Assembly (NCBI RefSeq): GCF_044748305.1
Contig: NZ_JBIVFT010000006.1
Location: 62,001-126,000, forward strand
Direction: 5' to 3'
Origin: Arthrobacter_E sp044748305
GTDB taxonomy: Bacteria > Actinomycetota > Actinomycetes > Actinomycetales > Micrococcaceae
Length of the DNA stretch: 64,000 bases
Part shown: positions 16,827 through 25,442 of the stretch, piece by piece
Layout of the letters: each line of letters opens with the position of its first letter
Position numbering within the stretch: position 1 is the first letter of the stretch
Position numbers and translations under genes: made by a program
Notes under the pieces: model-generated
Databases searched by the model: none
Told to the model about the DNA's origin: nothing
The model's input: the letters and a program-made list of their open reading frames with translations, nothing else

Positions 16827-17812
16827 AATGAGTCCTTCGCTAGGGCCGTGACGGTCACGGCGGAGGGAGTGGTCTGGTGCAGCCCGGGGACGGTGGATCC
16901 GGGGAGGGATGCGGCGGCGGCGCCATGGGCCACGGCCTGGGTCAGGCGCTCGACGGGGGTTCCACCGTTCTGCGCCACGAGCAGGTAGCCGGCCAGCGAG
17001 GAGTCTCCCGCCCCGACCGTGCTCACCGCCTTGATGGGCGCATGGCGGGCATGCCAGGCGCCGTCGGCGGTGACGAGCACCGCACCGTTGGATCCAAGGG
17101 TCGCGAGGACCGCGCCGACGCCGCGTTCGACGACGGCGGTGGCGGCCCGGGCGGCGAGCACGGGGTCGGCTTCGAGCGCCGCGCCGTCGTGCTGTTCGGG
17201 GAGACCGGCCAGGGAGGCGAGCTCGGCGAGTTCCTCGCCGTTGGGCTTGAGGAGGTCGGGGGCGGCGTCCGCGCCGGCGTTGATGGCCTCCAGGAGCGGG
17301 GTTCCGGAGGAGTCGACGGCGATGCGTGGGGCGTCCGTGCCGAGTTCGCTGCGGATCCAGCGGGTGAGCCGGGCGTAGTAGTCCGCGGGCACTCCGGGAG
17401 GCAGAGAACCTGCCAGGACCACCCAGCCGGCGTCGCGGGCCTCGTCCAGGACGAGTGCGGTGAGGGCGTCCAGTTCGTCCCGTCCGAGTTCCGGTCCGGG
17501 TTCGTTGACCTTGGTGGTGGTCCCGTCCGGTTCGGTCAGCGTGATGTTGCTGCGCAGCGGAGCCCCGATGGGGAGGGCGTGATGGGGGATGGCGGCGGCC
17601 GCGAGGGCTGTCACGACCGGGTCGTTCGCATCGCCGGGCAGCAGTGCCAGGGTGTCCAGCCCGGAGGCGGCGAGGGCGCGGGAGACGTTGACACCTTTGC
17701 CTCCGGCTTCGCTGCGCACGGCGCTGGCTCGTTGGACTTCGCCGCGTGCCAGGATGCCCGGGAGTTCCACGGTTCGGTCCAGGCTGGGATTGGCGGTGAG
17801 GGTGATGATCAT
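16823..17812 (-). CDS. fruK: 1-phosphofructokinase
   Basis: PfkB-family kinase, 329 residues, converting fructose 1-phosphate to fructose 1,6-bisphosphate. Substrate-side motif GGKGVNVSRALAASG at about residues 38-52; ATP-side motif STVGAGDSSLAGYL near 250-263 with the catalytic Asp of GAGDS. The N-terminus MIITLTANPSLDRTVELPG is typical of FruK rather than ribokinase. It overlaps by 4 bases both the regulator before it and fruA after it, so all three are translationally coupled. Confidence 0.94.
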   Translation of the reverse strand: MIITLTANPSLDRTVELPGILARGEVQRASAVRSEAGGKGVNVSRALAASGLDTLALLPGDANDPVVTALAAAAIPHHALPIGAPLRSNITLTEPDGTTTKVNEPGPELGRDELDALTALVLDEARDAGWVVLAGSLPPGVPADYYARLTRWIRSELGTDAPRIAVDSSGTPLLEAINAGADAAPDLLKPNGEELAELASLAGLPEQHDGAALEADPVLAARAATAVVERGVGAVLATLGSNGAVLVTADGAWHARHAPIKAVSTVGAGDSSLAGYLLVAQNGGTPVERLTQAVAHGAAAASLPGSTVPGLHQTTPSAVTVTALAKDSL

Positions 17813-18588
17813 GCCTGAATCGCCTCTGCTTCTGCGGTGGAAAGGGCGTCGCTCAGTTCGGCCGAGAGTTCGCCGTCCGTGACGAGGGTGTCCATCTGGT
17901 CCAGGGTGGCGAAGCGGACCAGGGAGCCGGCGTCGAGCTTGCTGGCGTCCGCCAGGACGACGACGCGTCCGGCGGCCTGGACGAAGGCGGCCTTGACGGC
18001 GGCTTCTTCGGGGTCCGGGGTGCTCAGGCCGAATCCGGCCTGGATGCCGTTGGTTCCGAGGAAGGCGATGTCCGGGCGGAGGTCTTGCAGTTCCGCCACC
18101 GTCCCGGCCCCTACGGCGGCCTGGGTGACGCCGCGGACGCGGCCGCCGAGGAAGTGGAGTGCGACGCCCGGGGCGGAGGAGAGGATGGCGGCGATCGGGA
18201 TGGAGTTGGTGAGGACCAGGAGTTCGGGTGAGCCTTCGGGCCGCTGGGCGATGAGCCGGGCGAGCGCCTCGGTGCTGGTGCCGGCGTCGAGGATGACGCT
18301 CGCGGTGCCGCGGGGGAGCAGGGAGAGCGCTGCTGCGGCGATCCGCTGTTTCTGTTCCGAGTGCGTGGCGAGGCGCTCTGGGACGCTGCTTTCCGTGGTG
18401 CTGCTGTGGTCCGGGGCGACGGCGCCGCCATGGACACGGCGCAGTGCGCCGAGCTCCTCAAGTGTCGCCAGGTCCCGGCGCACGGTCTCCGGGGTGATGG
18501 CGAAACGCTGGGCCAGCTCGGTGACGGTCACGCGGCCGTGTGCCGAGAGCAGTTCGACGACGGCGGTGTGACGTTCTTCCGCGAACAT
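17809..18588 (-). CDS. DeoR/GlpR-family regulator of the fructose operon
   Basis: A 259-residue repressor. The winged helix-turn-helix at residues 1-57 (RHTAVVELLSAHGRVTVTEL) has the DeoR signature including TPETVRRDLATLEELGALRRVHGGAV. The sugar-phosphate sensing domain (about 75-230) resembles a ribose-5-phosphate isomerase fold. Fructose 1-phosphate is the usual inducer of this group. It is the first gene of the operon and so autoregulates. The start has GGAAAGG about 10 bases upstream. Leader DNA holds a CRP/GlxR palindrome and a TTGATTGATTGA tract, a candidate binding site for this protein. Confidence 0.9.
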   Translation of the reverse strand: MFAEERHTAVVELLSAHGRVTVTELAQRFAITPETVRRDLATLEELGALRRVHGGAVAPDHSSTTESSVPERLATHSEQKQRIAAAALSLLPRGTASVILDAGTSTEALARLIAQRPEGSPELLVLTNSIPIAAILSSAPGVALHFLGGRVRGVTQAAVGAGTVAELQDLRPDIAFLGTNGIQAGFGLSTPDPEEAAVKAAFVQAAGRVVVLADASKLDAGSLVRFATLDQMDTLVTDGELSAELSDALSTAEAEAIQA

Positions 18589-18611
18589 CCCGGGCCACCT
18601 TTCCTCGTTTC

Positions 18612-18633
18612 AGCTGTGACTACAGTCACAGCT
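18612..18633. promoter_or_regulatory. Perfect CRP/GlxR palindrome before the fructose operon
   Basis: Core TGTGACTACAGTCACA matches TGTGA-N6-TCACA exactly and symmetry extends to 10-base arms around AC. It is 24 bases upstream of the regulator start. In actinobacteria such sites bind cAMP-CRP/GlxR. Confidence 0.75.
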
Positions 18634-18637
18634 ATGT

Positions 18638-18651
18638 TTGATTGATTGACT
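18638..18651. promoter_or_regulatory. TTGATTGATTGA direct-repeat tract, candidate DeoR-type operator
   Basis: Overlapping TTGA/ATTGA direct repeats next to the CRP-like palindrome. DeoR-family fructose regulators often bind short direct repeats, so this is the best local candidate; it is an inference. Confidence 0.35.
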
Positions 18652-18784
18652 TTATCTTTGTTTACTTTTGGAAGTCAAGAGTGATTCGCAGAAAAACGGG
18701 TATCCCTGGCGTGGTCCCCGCTGAGCGCCGGCCATCTGGGAACCGGCCGTCCCGGCACCCCTCGCCGGATCCGTTTCCGAGGCC

Positions 18785-18796
18785 TACGCTGAGGGC
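18785..18796 (+). promoter_or_regulatory. Leaderless promoter of the dienelactone hydrolase-like gene
   Basis: TACGCT, 6 bases, then ATG. Confidence 0.5.
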
Positions 18797-19369
18797 ATGG
18801 CTGAGATCGCACTGTTCCATCACGCCTTGGGTCTGACCGAAGGCCTCCAGGAGTTCGCGGAACGCCTGCGGGCCGCCGGGCACACCGTCCACGCGCCGGA
18901 CATGTTCGACGGGCGCGTCTTCGGCAGCATCGAGGAGGGCGTCGAGTACGCCGATGGCCTCGGTTGGCGCCACTTCCTTGCCGCGACCTCGGACTTCGTC
19001 GCCACCCTGCCGGAAGGTCTCGTCTATGCCGGCTTCTCCCTCGGCGGCACCAGCGCCCAGAACCTCGCCCACAGCCGGACGGGTGCACGCGGCGCGCTGA
19101 TCTACTACGGGGCCGCATCGCCGTCGTGGTTCTCGCGGCCCTGGCCTGACGGCGTTCCCGCACAGATCCACGTTGCGGAACAGGACCCCTGGGCCGAGCT
19201 CGCGGAGAGCAAGGAAGCCGCGGATGCCTACGGTGCCGAACTTTTCGTCTACCCCGAGGTCGGGCACCTTTTCGCGGAGTCCGGCTGGAAGGAATACGGC
19301 GACGCCGCGGCGCAGCTGCTGCTGGAACGCACCCTCGCCTTCCTTGAGAGCGTCGACCGGGCTGCCTGA
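18797..19369 (+). CDS. Dienelactone hydrolase family protein
   Basis: A 190-residue alpha/beta hydrolase. The nucleophile elbow is GFSLGG (about residues 78-83) with Ser in place of the Cys of classical dienelactone hydrolase. The acid is probably Asp in HVAEQDPWAE and the base His in EVGHLFAES. Substrate unknown; small esters or lactones are likely. It is a single-gene unit with a leaderless promoter and is followed by a large repeat block. Confidence 0.82.
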   Translation: MAEIALFHHALGLTEGLQEFAERLRAAGHTVHAPDMFDGRVFGSIEEGVEYADGLGWRHFLAATSDFVATLPEGLVYAGFSLGGTSAQNLAHSRTGARGALIYYGAASPSWFSRPWPDGVPAQIHVAEQDPWAELAESKEAADAYGAELFVYPEVGHLFAESGWKEYGDAAAQLLLERTLAFLESVDRAA

Positions 19370-19439
19370 ATCCTGCGGGCTGCCTGAATCGTGCGGGTTC
19401 CGGGTGCTGCTCCGGGGGCGTGGGGTGTGAAGGGCGCTC

Positions 19440-19690
19440 CGGGGTCCGAGGTGTGTTGGCCTGCTGAGTTCGTGGGTTTGTTTGGGGTGCCGAGTTCGTG
19501 GGTTGTGCTCGCCGTCCCACTGAGTTCGTGGGTTCGTTTCGGGTGCCCCTCCGAGTTCGTGGGTTTGTTTGGGGTGCGCCTCCGAGTTCGTGGGTTTGTT
19601 TGGGGTGCGCCTCCGAGTTCGTGGGTTTCGGGTGAGTTCGTGGATTTTTCCCACGAACTCACCCGAAACCCACGAACTCGACGGCCTCGG
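19440..19690. repeat. Tandem GAGTTCGTGG repeats ending in a 30-bp perfect palindrome
   Basis: GAGTTCGTGG occurs at 19466, 19492, 19522, 19553, 19584, 19615 and 19634. Three successive intervals are exactly 31 bases and a fourth is 30. The last two copies form one arm (19614-19643) of an inverted repeat whose other arm (19651-19680) matches over all 30 bases around the loop ATTTTTC. No gene is supported in the 500-base gap 19370-19871. The core relates to the palindromes at 3.4, 6.85 and 60.4 kb. Confidence 0.85.
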
Positions 19691-19858
19691 GCCTCGCCTG
19701 CTCCGGCCCCGGTCCGCCTCGTCCCTCAGCCCTGTCCCGGACTAGGCCCGGCCCCGTCCCAGGCATGCCCTGGACCGGACCCGGCTCCGTGCCCCCGCGG
19801 CTCCGCCCAGCCCCAGCCTCGCCCCGGCCCCTCGACTCCGGCAGGTCATCGCTCGGAC

Positions 19859-19871
19859 TACGCTTAGGGCC
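19859..19871 (+). promoter_or_regulatory. Leaderless promoter of the esterase gene
   Basis: TACGCT, 7 bases, then ATG. Confidence 0.45.
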
Positions 19872-20504
19872 ATGGAGAAGGTCCTCTGGTCCAAGCCCGA
19901 CGCCGAACGGGACGGAACCCCTCTGTTGCTGCTCTTCCACGGCTACGGTTCGTCCCCGGAACGGATGGAACGGCTGTTCCCGCACCTGCCCCAGGAGTTC
20001 ACCTGCGCCGCCGTGCAGGGGCCGCAGGAGATCGGGGACGACCACGGCTGGTTTCTGCTGGACTACTTCCTCAGCAACGATTTCTCCGAGGTCATGAGCG
20101 CCTGCACCGGTGTGCTCGCCTGGCTGGACGGGATCAAGGCCCGGCACAGCAGCGTCTCCCTCCTCGGCTTCTCCCAGGGCATGGCGATGGCGAGCAGCCT
20201 GCTGCGGCTGCGGCCCACGCAGTTCCGTGCCACGGTGGGCCTGTCCGGATTCGTCCTGGACAACGACCTCCTCGCCCTCACCGAGTCCTTCGAGGAGCGG
20301 CCCCCGTTCTTCTGGGGCCGGGACAAAGCGGACCTGGTGATCCACGAGGACGCCACCTCCTTCACACAGGAGTGGCTGGAGGCGAACACCGCGCTCACCG
20401 CCCGCAGCTATCCAGGGCTCGGCCACTACATGGCCGTGCAGGAGATGGTGGATGTCAGCGCCTTCCTGAAGTACTACGCGCTTCGCACCGCCTCAGTAGA
20501 CTGA
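19872..20504 (+). CDS. Alpha/beta hydrolase, carboxylesterase/phospholipase type
   Basis: A 210-residue cytoplasmic hydrolase of the YpfH/carboxylesterase-2 group. The oxyanion segment reads LLLLFHGYGSSPERM (residues about 18-32), the nucleophile elbow GFSQGMAMASSLL (Ser near 117) and the His GLGHYMAVQE near 190. Natural substrate unknown, probably a short acyl ester. The next gene begins 5 bases after its stop. Confidence 0.82.
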   Translation: MEKVLWSKPDAERDGTPLLLLFHGYGSSPERMERLFPHLPQEFTCAAVQGPQEIGDDHGWFLLDYFLSNDFSEVMSACTGVLAWLDGIKARHSSVSLLGFSQGMAMASSLLRLRPTQFRATVGLSGFVLDNDLLALTESFEERPPFFWGRDKADLVIHEDATSFTQEWLEANTALTARSYPGLGHYMAVQEMVDVSAFLKYYALRTASVD

Positions 20505-20509
20505 CCACC

Positions 20510-21328
20510 ATGGCCAAGCGCAAGAACCCGGCACGCAAGAACCCGGCACTGGGGATCGCCCAGGATGCCGCACAGAATGCGATGTTCGACGCCGAGGGCA
20601 AGCCCCGCAGCGGCGTCCACAATGTTCTGCTCAAAGCGGTGGACGTGCAGCGGCCGTTCGTCGTCGGACATCTCGGCCGGCTGCGCCGCAAACATCCTGA
20701 CGCGACGCTCGCCGAGCTGGTGACCCGCCTGGAACGGCAGTACCTCACCACGGTCACGGCGACCGGCGCGGGCGCAGGTGCGACCGCCGTGGTGCCCGGC
20801 GTCGGGACGGGAACCGCATTGGCGGTCTCGGGAGTGGCGACCGCGGCCTTCCTGGAGGCAACGGCCCTTTTCGCCTCCAGCATCGCCGAACTGCACGGGA
20901 TCCGCATGACGGACCCGGAGAAGGCCCGGACCATGGTCATGGCCATCATGCTCGGTGAGGAAGGCACGGCGTTGCTGAGCGCGTTCACCGGGCAGTCCCT
21001 CGGCAAGGGCGTGGGGCCCAGTCAGGTCTGGGGGAGCGCCCTGCGGAAGAAGACGTCGATCGCCTCCTTCGAACCCCTCAAGGCGGCCATTCAGAGGGCC
21101 TTCCTGCGCTCGCTGGTGAAGAAGCAGGGCGGGGCGTTCTTCAGCAGGCTGCTGCCCTTCGGTGTCGGCGCCGTCATGGGTGGCGGGGGAAATCTTCTGA
21201 TGGGCCGTGCGGTGATCGCCAATACGCGGGAGGCGTTCAGCGCGCTGCCGCTCGTCGCACCGTTCGGCGAGCAGATCGCCGTGGAGGTCCACGACGTCGC
21301 GGCGTTGCCACCGGCGTCGGGTGACTGA
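20510..21328 (+). CDS. Hypothetical protein with a hydrophobic Gly/Ala-rich core
   Basis: A 272-residue protein. It starts with basic repeats (MAKRKNPARKNPALGIAQDA), then from about residue 80 has a Gly/Ala/Val-rich hydrophobic stretch (TGAGAGATAVVPGVGTGTAL, AVSGVATAAFLEATALFASS), and a second hydrophobic Gly-rich patch near 225-240. The pattern recalls EcsC/DUF697-type membrane-associated proteins, a weak suggestion only. A TAGACT box stands 7 bases before the ATG, inside the end of the previous gene. It ends 13 bases from the convergent DUF445 gene. Confidence 0.65.
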   Translation: MAKRKNPARKNPALGIAQDAAQNAMFDAEGKPRSGVHNVLLKAVDVQRPFVVGHLGRLRRKHPDATLAELVTRLERQYLTTVTATGAGAGATAVVPGVGTGTALAVSGVATAAFLEATALFASSIAELHGIRMTDPEKARTMVMAIMLGEEGTALLSAFTGQSLGKGVGPSQVWGSALRKKTSIASFEPLKAAIQRAFLRSLVKKQGGAFFSRLLPFGVGAVMGGGGNLLMGRAVIANTREAFSALPLVAPFGEQIAVEVHDVAALPPASGD

Positions 21329-21341
21329 TTTCTGAAGCTGC

Positions 21342-22664
21342 TCAGCCCAGGAACAGCTCCGCCACGGTGAAGAGGAGCAGGCCGGCGAGGGAACCGACCA
21401 CCGTGCCGTTGATGCGGATGAACTGCAGGTCCCGGCCCACTTGGAGCTCGATCTTGTGGGAGGTCTCCTCCGCATCCCAGCGCTCGACGGTGTCGGTGAT
21501 GAGCCCCGTGATCTGGTCTCGGTAGTTGCTCACCACATAGGCGGCGACGTCGGCCACCCAGGTATTGACCTTGGCGGCGAGTTCCGGTTCGGCCACCAGG
21601 CGGCGGCCGAGGTCGCGGAGCGCCCCGACGAAGCGCTGGTAGAGCTCGCTCTGCGGATCATCGACCGAGTCCAGCAGGGCCTTCTTCACCGTTTCCCAGG
21701 TGCGCGAGGCGATGTCCCGGACCTGCGGATCGCCGAGGACCTGGGCCTTGATGCCTTCCGCGCGCTGGATCATGGCGGGGTCGTGCTGCAGATCCTGTGC
21801 GAGTTCCTTCAGATAGGTGTCGATCGCCTGCCGGACCTGATGATCGGGATCCTCCTGAACGCCCTTCACGAACTTCGCCAGCTCGATGTAGACCTTGTCC
21901 CCCACCAGGGAGTCCACGAAGCCGGGCACCCAGAGCGGTGAGCGCTCGCTGACCAGGCGGCTCACCGTCTGATGATTGCGGCCGACCCAGTCGGCCGTGC
22001 GGTCCACCAGAAGGTCCACGAGCTGACGATGATGCCCGTCCTCGAAGACGCGCTCGGCGACACGGCCGATCGGGGGTCCCCAGGGAGGGTCCACCACGTG
22101 CTTGCGCACCAGGGACTCGACGACGGCCTGGACGTCGTCGTCGCGCAGCACGGTGACGAGCCCGCGGATGGCGGCCGCACCTTCCTTCGCGACGCGATCG
22201 GCGCCGCTGGGCCCCGGGAGCTCTTCGCCGTCGTCGCTCTGTCCGGCCAGCCAGCGGCCGATGAGGCGCGCCAGATCCGTGCCGGCGAGTTTGGTGCGGA
22301 TGACCTCCTCGGAGAGGAAGTTGCTGCCCACGAAGTCGCCCAGGGAGGCGCCGATCTGGTCCTTCTTGCGGGGGATGATCGCGGTATGCGGGATTTTCAG
22401 GCCCAAGGGGTGGCGGAAGAGGGCGGTCACGGCGAACCAGTCGGCCAGTGCGCCGACCATGCCACCCTCCGAGGCCGCCCGGACGTAGGCCAGCCACGGG
22501 TACCTCTCCTGGAGGGCGAAGGAAATGCAGAACACCACGGCGAGCAGAAGCAGCAGCGCCAGGGCGATGCCCTTCATCCTGGCCAGGGCCGAGGCCTTGG
22601 CGGCGTCGGCCGGACTCAGGGCGAGCCCGCTCGTCCCGGGAGTTGGGGCAGTGTTCACGTCCAT
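21342..22664 (-). CDS. DUF445 family membrane protein
   Basis: A 440-residue protein. Helices near residues 30-55 (MKGIALALLLLLAVVFCISF) and at the C-terminus (VVGSLAGLLLFTVAELFLG) flank a long soluble middle with the DUF445 features YVRAASEGGMVGALADWFAV and TALFRHPLGLKIPHTAIIPR. The family (YjiN, YheB) is widespread and its function is not established. A TAGGGT box stands 6 bases before the ATG, implying a leaderless transcript. The divergent glycerophosphodiesterase gene starts 50 bases away. Confidence 0.87.
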   Translation of the reverse strand: MDVNTAPTPGTSGLALSPADAAKASALARMKGIALALLLLLAVVFCISFALQERYPWLAYVRAASEGGMVGALADWFAVTALFRHPLGLKIPHTAIIPRKKDQIGASLGDFVGSNFLSEEVIRTKLAGTDLARLIGRWLAGQSDDGEELPGPSGADRVAKEGAAAIRGLVTVLRDDDVQAVVESLVRKHVVDPPWGPPIGRVAERVFEDGHHRQLVDLLVDRTADWVGRNHQTVSRLVSERSPLWVPGFVDSLVGDKVYIELAKFVKGVQEDPDHQVRQAIDTYLKELAQDLQHDPAMIQRAEGIKAQVLGDPQVRDIASRTWETVKKALLDSVDDPQSELYQRFVGALRDLGRRLVAEPELAAKVNTWVADVAAYVVSNYRDQITGLITDTVERWDAEETSHKIELQVGRDLQFIRINGTVVGSLAGLLLFTVAELFLG

Positions 22665-22676
22665 GTCCCCACCCTA
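22665..22676 (-). promoter_or_regulatory. Leaderless promoter of the DUF445 gene
   Basis: On the minus strand TAGGGT, 6 bases, then ATG. Confidence 0.5.
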
Positions 22677-22702
22677 TGCCTCGCTGCCGACACTCTTGTG
22701 AG

Positions 22703-22714
22703 TAGCGTATGGGC
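22703..22714 (+). promoter_or_regulatory. Leaderless promoter of the glycerophosphodiesterase gene
   Basis: TAGCGT, then 6 bases (ATGGGC), then ATG. It favours the second of two nearby ATG codons as the start. Confidence 0.45.
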
Positions 22715-23617
22715 ATGAGTTCCGAGAATGACCGTCCCCTCGTCTACGCCCACCGCGGAGCCAGCGAACGCTTCGCCGAGCACACCCGCGCCGCCTATCT
22801 GCAGGCGATCGCCGATGGTGCGGACGGTGTGGAGTGCGACGTCCACCTCACACAGGATGGCCACGTGGTGCTGCTGCACGACGACGATCTGGACAGGACC
22901 TCGGACGGCACCGGCCCGGTGGCGGAGAAGGAGCTGGCCGAGCTGCGCGAGTTGGACTTCCATTCCTGGAAGGGCGCTTCGGTGCCTCCCGAGTTCGGCG
23001 CCGCCAGCGAGCAGTTCCTGACGCTTTCGGAACTGCTGGACATCCTCGAGGAGGCGGGCCGGCCGCTCGGGCTCGCGATCGAGTTCAAGCACCCTTCTCC
23101 GTTCGGTTTCCGTCTGGAGGAGAGGACCCTGGAATTGCTGACGGCGCGGGGGTGGGACGCGGAGAGCGGCCTGCTCGGGCAGCTGCGGGTGTCGTTCATG
23201 AGCTTCGATCCCGCCGCTGTCGAAGAATTGCTGCGGACGGTTCCGGCGGCTGCCATCTGCCAGTTGGTGGATGACGTGGACGTCGAGGAGGTCAAGGAGG
23301 ACCTGATGCTGGGCGGGCTCGCGGCTGGTGCGGTGGCCGTGGTGCTCCGCGGGGCGCAGCAGCGTGCGGAGGCGATTCTGAAGGACGGGACGGCAGGAAT
23401 CGCGGGGCCGGGGATCGGCTACCTCAAGGAGCATGCGGACCGGGCCGGTGAATGGCTGCGGGACGGTCGCCGCTTCCGGGTCTGGACGGTGGACGACGAC
23501 GCCGATGTGGATTTCTGCCTGTCCTTCGGGGTTCAGGAGATCACCACCAATAGGCCGGCCGAGGTGCTGGCTTGCTTGGGCGCGGGGCATGGCGAGGAGC
23601 CGGTCCGGGCTCTCTGA
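22715..23617 (+). CDS. Glycerophosphodiester phosphodiesterase
   Basis: A 300-residue GDPD TIM-barrel enzyme splitting glycerophosphodiesters into glycerol 3-phosphate and an alcohol. Motifs: YAHRGASERFAEHT (catalytic His and Arg), ECDVHLTQDGHVVLLHDDDL (metal-binding Glu/Asp and second His), EFKHPSP in the middle, and VWTVDDDADVDF at the end. No signal peptide, so it acts in the cytoplasm. An ATG two codons upstream is possible, but it overlaps the -10 box and would have neither leader nor ribosome-binding site. Confidence 0.9.
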   Translation: MSSENDRPLVYAHRGASERFAEHTRAAYLQAIADGADGVECDVHLTQDGHVVLLHDDDLDRTSDGTGPVAEKELAELRELDFHSWKGASVPPEFGAASEQFLTLSELLDILEEAGRPLGLAIEFKHPSPFGFRLEERTLELLTARGWDAESGLLGQLRVSFMSFDPAAVEELLRTVPAAAICQLVDDVDVEEVKEDLMLGGLAAGAVAVVLRGAQQRAEAILKDGTAGIAGPGIGYLKEHADRAGEWLRDGRRFRVWTVDDDADVDFCLSFGVQEITTNRPAEVLACLGAGHGEEPVRAL

Positions 23618-23747
23618 TGGCGGATGCCGGCGGCGCCCTGGTCAGCCGCATCCTGGTTGAGGAGCGCTCTCCGGAGACGGTCTGCGGGGCTCGAACGGGC
23701 CCGGCGGAAACCTGGCGGTTCACCGCTGATTGACCTGCCGTACACCC

Positions 23748-23795
23748 TTGACCGGGTCAGATCGCACCCTTACAGTTCTGATATATGAGTCATAT
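23748..23795 (+). promoter_or_regulatory. Promoter TTGACC-N17-TACAGT with a dyad at the start point
   Basis: A good sigma-70-type promoter. The dyad ATATGA-G-TCATAT (23783-23795) sits on the expected start of transcription, as GntR-type operators often do. The transcript would carry a leader of about 215 bases before the MFS gene. Confidence 0.6.
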
Positions 23796-23829
23796 GTCAC
23801 AGTTCGACCGCTCCGATTCGAGGCTTTGA
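23785..23829 (+). CDS. Possible 14-codon upstream peptide in the MFS leader
   Basis: ATG at the predicted start of transcription opens MSHMSQFDRSDSRL and a stop. It would be translated leaderlessly from the promoter just upstream. No rare-codon run is seen. It may be chance; I list it because the rest of the 383-base gap up to the MFS gene holds no gene, only this promoter, the dyad and weak hairpins. Confidence 0.2.
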   Translation: MSHMSQFDRSDSRL

Positions 23830-24000
23830 TCTCGACGGATCGACGGGAGGGTGCCGGAATTCAAGGCCTTTGCCGTCTTCGTCTCACAGAGCTGTGGCAG
23901 ATGATGATGCCGAGATCATCTCGCGATTCCCGCGCGTCTCGGAAACGGCGCTCTGGTGCCGTCAGCGATGTTCGCTGAAGCCAGAAGGGAACGAATCTCC

Positions 24001-25413
24001 ATGACCCAACCGACCAGGACGACGGCCGTCGTCGCCCCCTCCGCCTCGGGCGAGACCAGCTCCGGATTCAAGCGCCGCTTCATGGTGCGGCTCGTCGCCG
24101 TGTTCATCGGAGGGATGTTCCTCGACGGGTACATCCTCGGAATCATCGGCCCCGTCACCGGGCTCATGCGTTCGGATCTCCGGCTCGACGAACTGTCTCT
24201 CGGCATGATCGCCGCCGGTCCGCTGGTCGGCATCTTCGTCGGGTCCCCGCTGGCCGGCTGGGCTGCCGACAAGTTCGGACGCAAGCCCATGTTCCTGGTG
24301 GACATGGGTCTGTTCCTGCTTGCCTCGGCGGCCCAGTTCTTCGTCACCTCCGGGGACGGGGCCGTCATCCAACTCGCGGTGATCCGGTTCTTCATGGGTG
24401 TTGCGATCGGCGGCGAGTATTCGATCGGCGGGCCGCTGCTCTCCGAGTTCTCCCCTCCGAAGCTCCGCGGGCGATTGCTCGGACTGACCCTGATCGCCTG
24501 GTACATCGGCTTCATGATGGCCTTCATCATCGGAACGCTCCTGCACGACGCCGGCGCACCCTGGCGCGTCGTGATCGGCACGAGCACGATCCTCGCCTTC
24601 GTGTTGTTCATCGCCCGTTTCGGCCTTCCGGAATCGCCGAGCTGGCTCATCACGAAAGGACGGCGCGAGGAGGCGCTCACGATTGCGCGCCGGTACGTCG
24701 AATCGCCCCAGATGCACAACAGCATCACCGAGGAGATCGACCTGAGGATGCTCCAGGAGGCTCAGGCCGCGCAGAACCGGACCAAGCTCAAGAACGCCTC
24801 CTTCGGCATGCTGTTCTCGAGGCAGCACTGGCGCATGACCCTGTTCACCTCGGGCTTCTGGTTCTGCGCGGTCACCCCGTACTTCGCGATCGCGACTTTC
24901 GCCGACGACGTGCTCAACCAGTTCGGGCTCGGTGGCGGCTGGGCAGGTGGAGTCGGTTTGTCCGCGCTGGCGGCGGCGGGTGTCGTCACCACAGTGCTCC
25001 TGATCGACAAGCTCGGCCGCCGGATCCTCACCGTGCCCGGGCAGTGGCTCTGTGCGGGCATTCTGCTGGTCATCGGTGTCTGGGCTGACGCGCCGGCCAT
25101 TCTCGTGCTCGTCCTGTTCCTCGCGTTCTCGTTCTTCAACGCGGGATACACCACGATGACCCAGGTTTATCCGGCCGAGGTGTTCCCCGGCCACCTGCGC
25201 GGCATCGGCATGGGGTTCGCCGCGGCTTTCAGCCGCATCGGCGCCGCGCTCGGCACCTTCGCCCTGCCGTGGGCGATCAGCAACATCGGTCTGGGCCCGA
25301 GCATGGTGGTGGCGGCCGCCGTCGCACTTCTGGGTGCGATTCTCTCGCAATGGCTCGCACCCGAAACGAAGGGCCGGACTCTCGCCGAGATCTCCTCGGA
25401 CTTCTCGCACTGA
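24001..25413 (+). CDS. MFS transporter, sugar/aromatic acid porter type
   Basis: A 470-residue permease of 12 segments with MFS motifs GWAADKFGRKPMF between helices 2 and 3, the sugar-porter-like PESPSWLITKGRREEAL after helix 6, and PETKGRTLAEI at the end. It resembles the inositol/sialate/aromatic acid porters, so the substrate is open. The frame extends 15 codons upstream, but this ATG has GAAGGGA before it and gives the usual N-terminus. No enzyme gene is adjacent. Expression is probably set by the promoter and dyad about 210 bases upstream. Confidence 0.87.
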   Translation: MTQPTRTTAVVAPSASGETSSGFKRRFMVRLVAVFIGGMFLDGYILGIIGPVTGLMRSDLRLDELSLGMIAAGPLVGIFVGSPLAGWAADKFGRKPMFLVDMGLFLLASAAQFFVTSGDGAVIQLAVIRFFMGVAIGGEYSIGGPLLSEFSPPKLRGRLLGLTLIAWYIGFMMAFIIGTLLHDAGAPWRVVIGTSTILAFVLFIARFGLPESPSWLITKGRREEALTIARRYVESPQMHNSITEEIDLRMLQEAQAAQNRTKLKNASFGMLFSRQHWRMTLFTSGFWFCAVTPYFAIATFADDVLNQFGLGGGWAGGVGLSALAAAGVVTTVLLIDKLGRRILTVPGQWLCAGILLVIGVWADAPAILVLVLFLAFSFFNAGYTTMTQVYPAEVFPGHLRGIGMGFAAAFSRIGAALGTFALPWAISNIGLGPSMVVAAAVALLGAILSQWLAPETKGRTLAEISSDFSH

Positions 25414-25442
25414 GTGAGAGGGTGTGCGGGGCGCGGACGAGC

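Noticed and set aside
14808..16988. A 726-codon open frame on the + strand opposite fruA
   Set aside because: It is the mirror of fruA/fruK caused by high GC (few stops). The product is a Gly/Asp/His/Arg-rich string without domains, while the minus strand encodes intact PTS motifs.
19440..19690. CRISPR array
   Set aside because: Although repeats recur at about 31 bases, most of each unit is conserved, so there are no unique spacers, and no cas genes are present.
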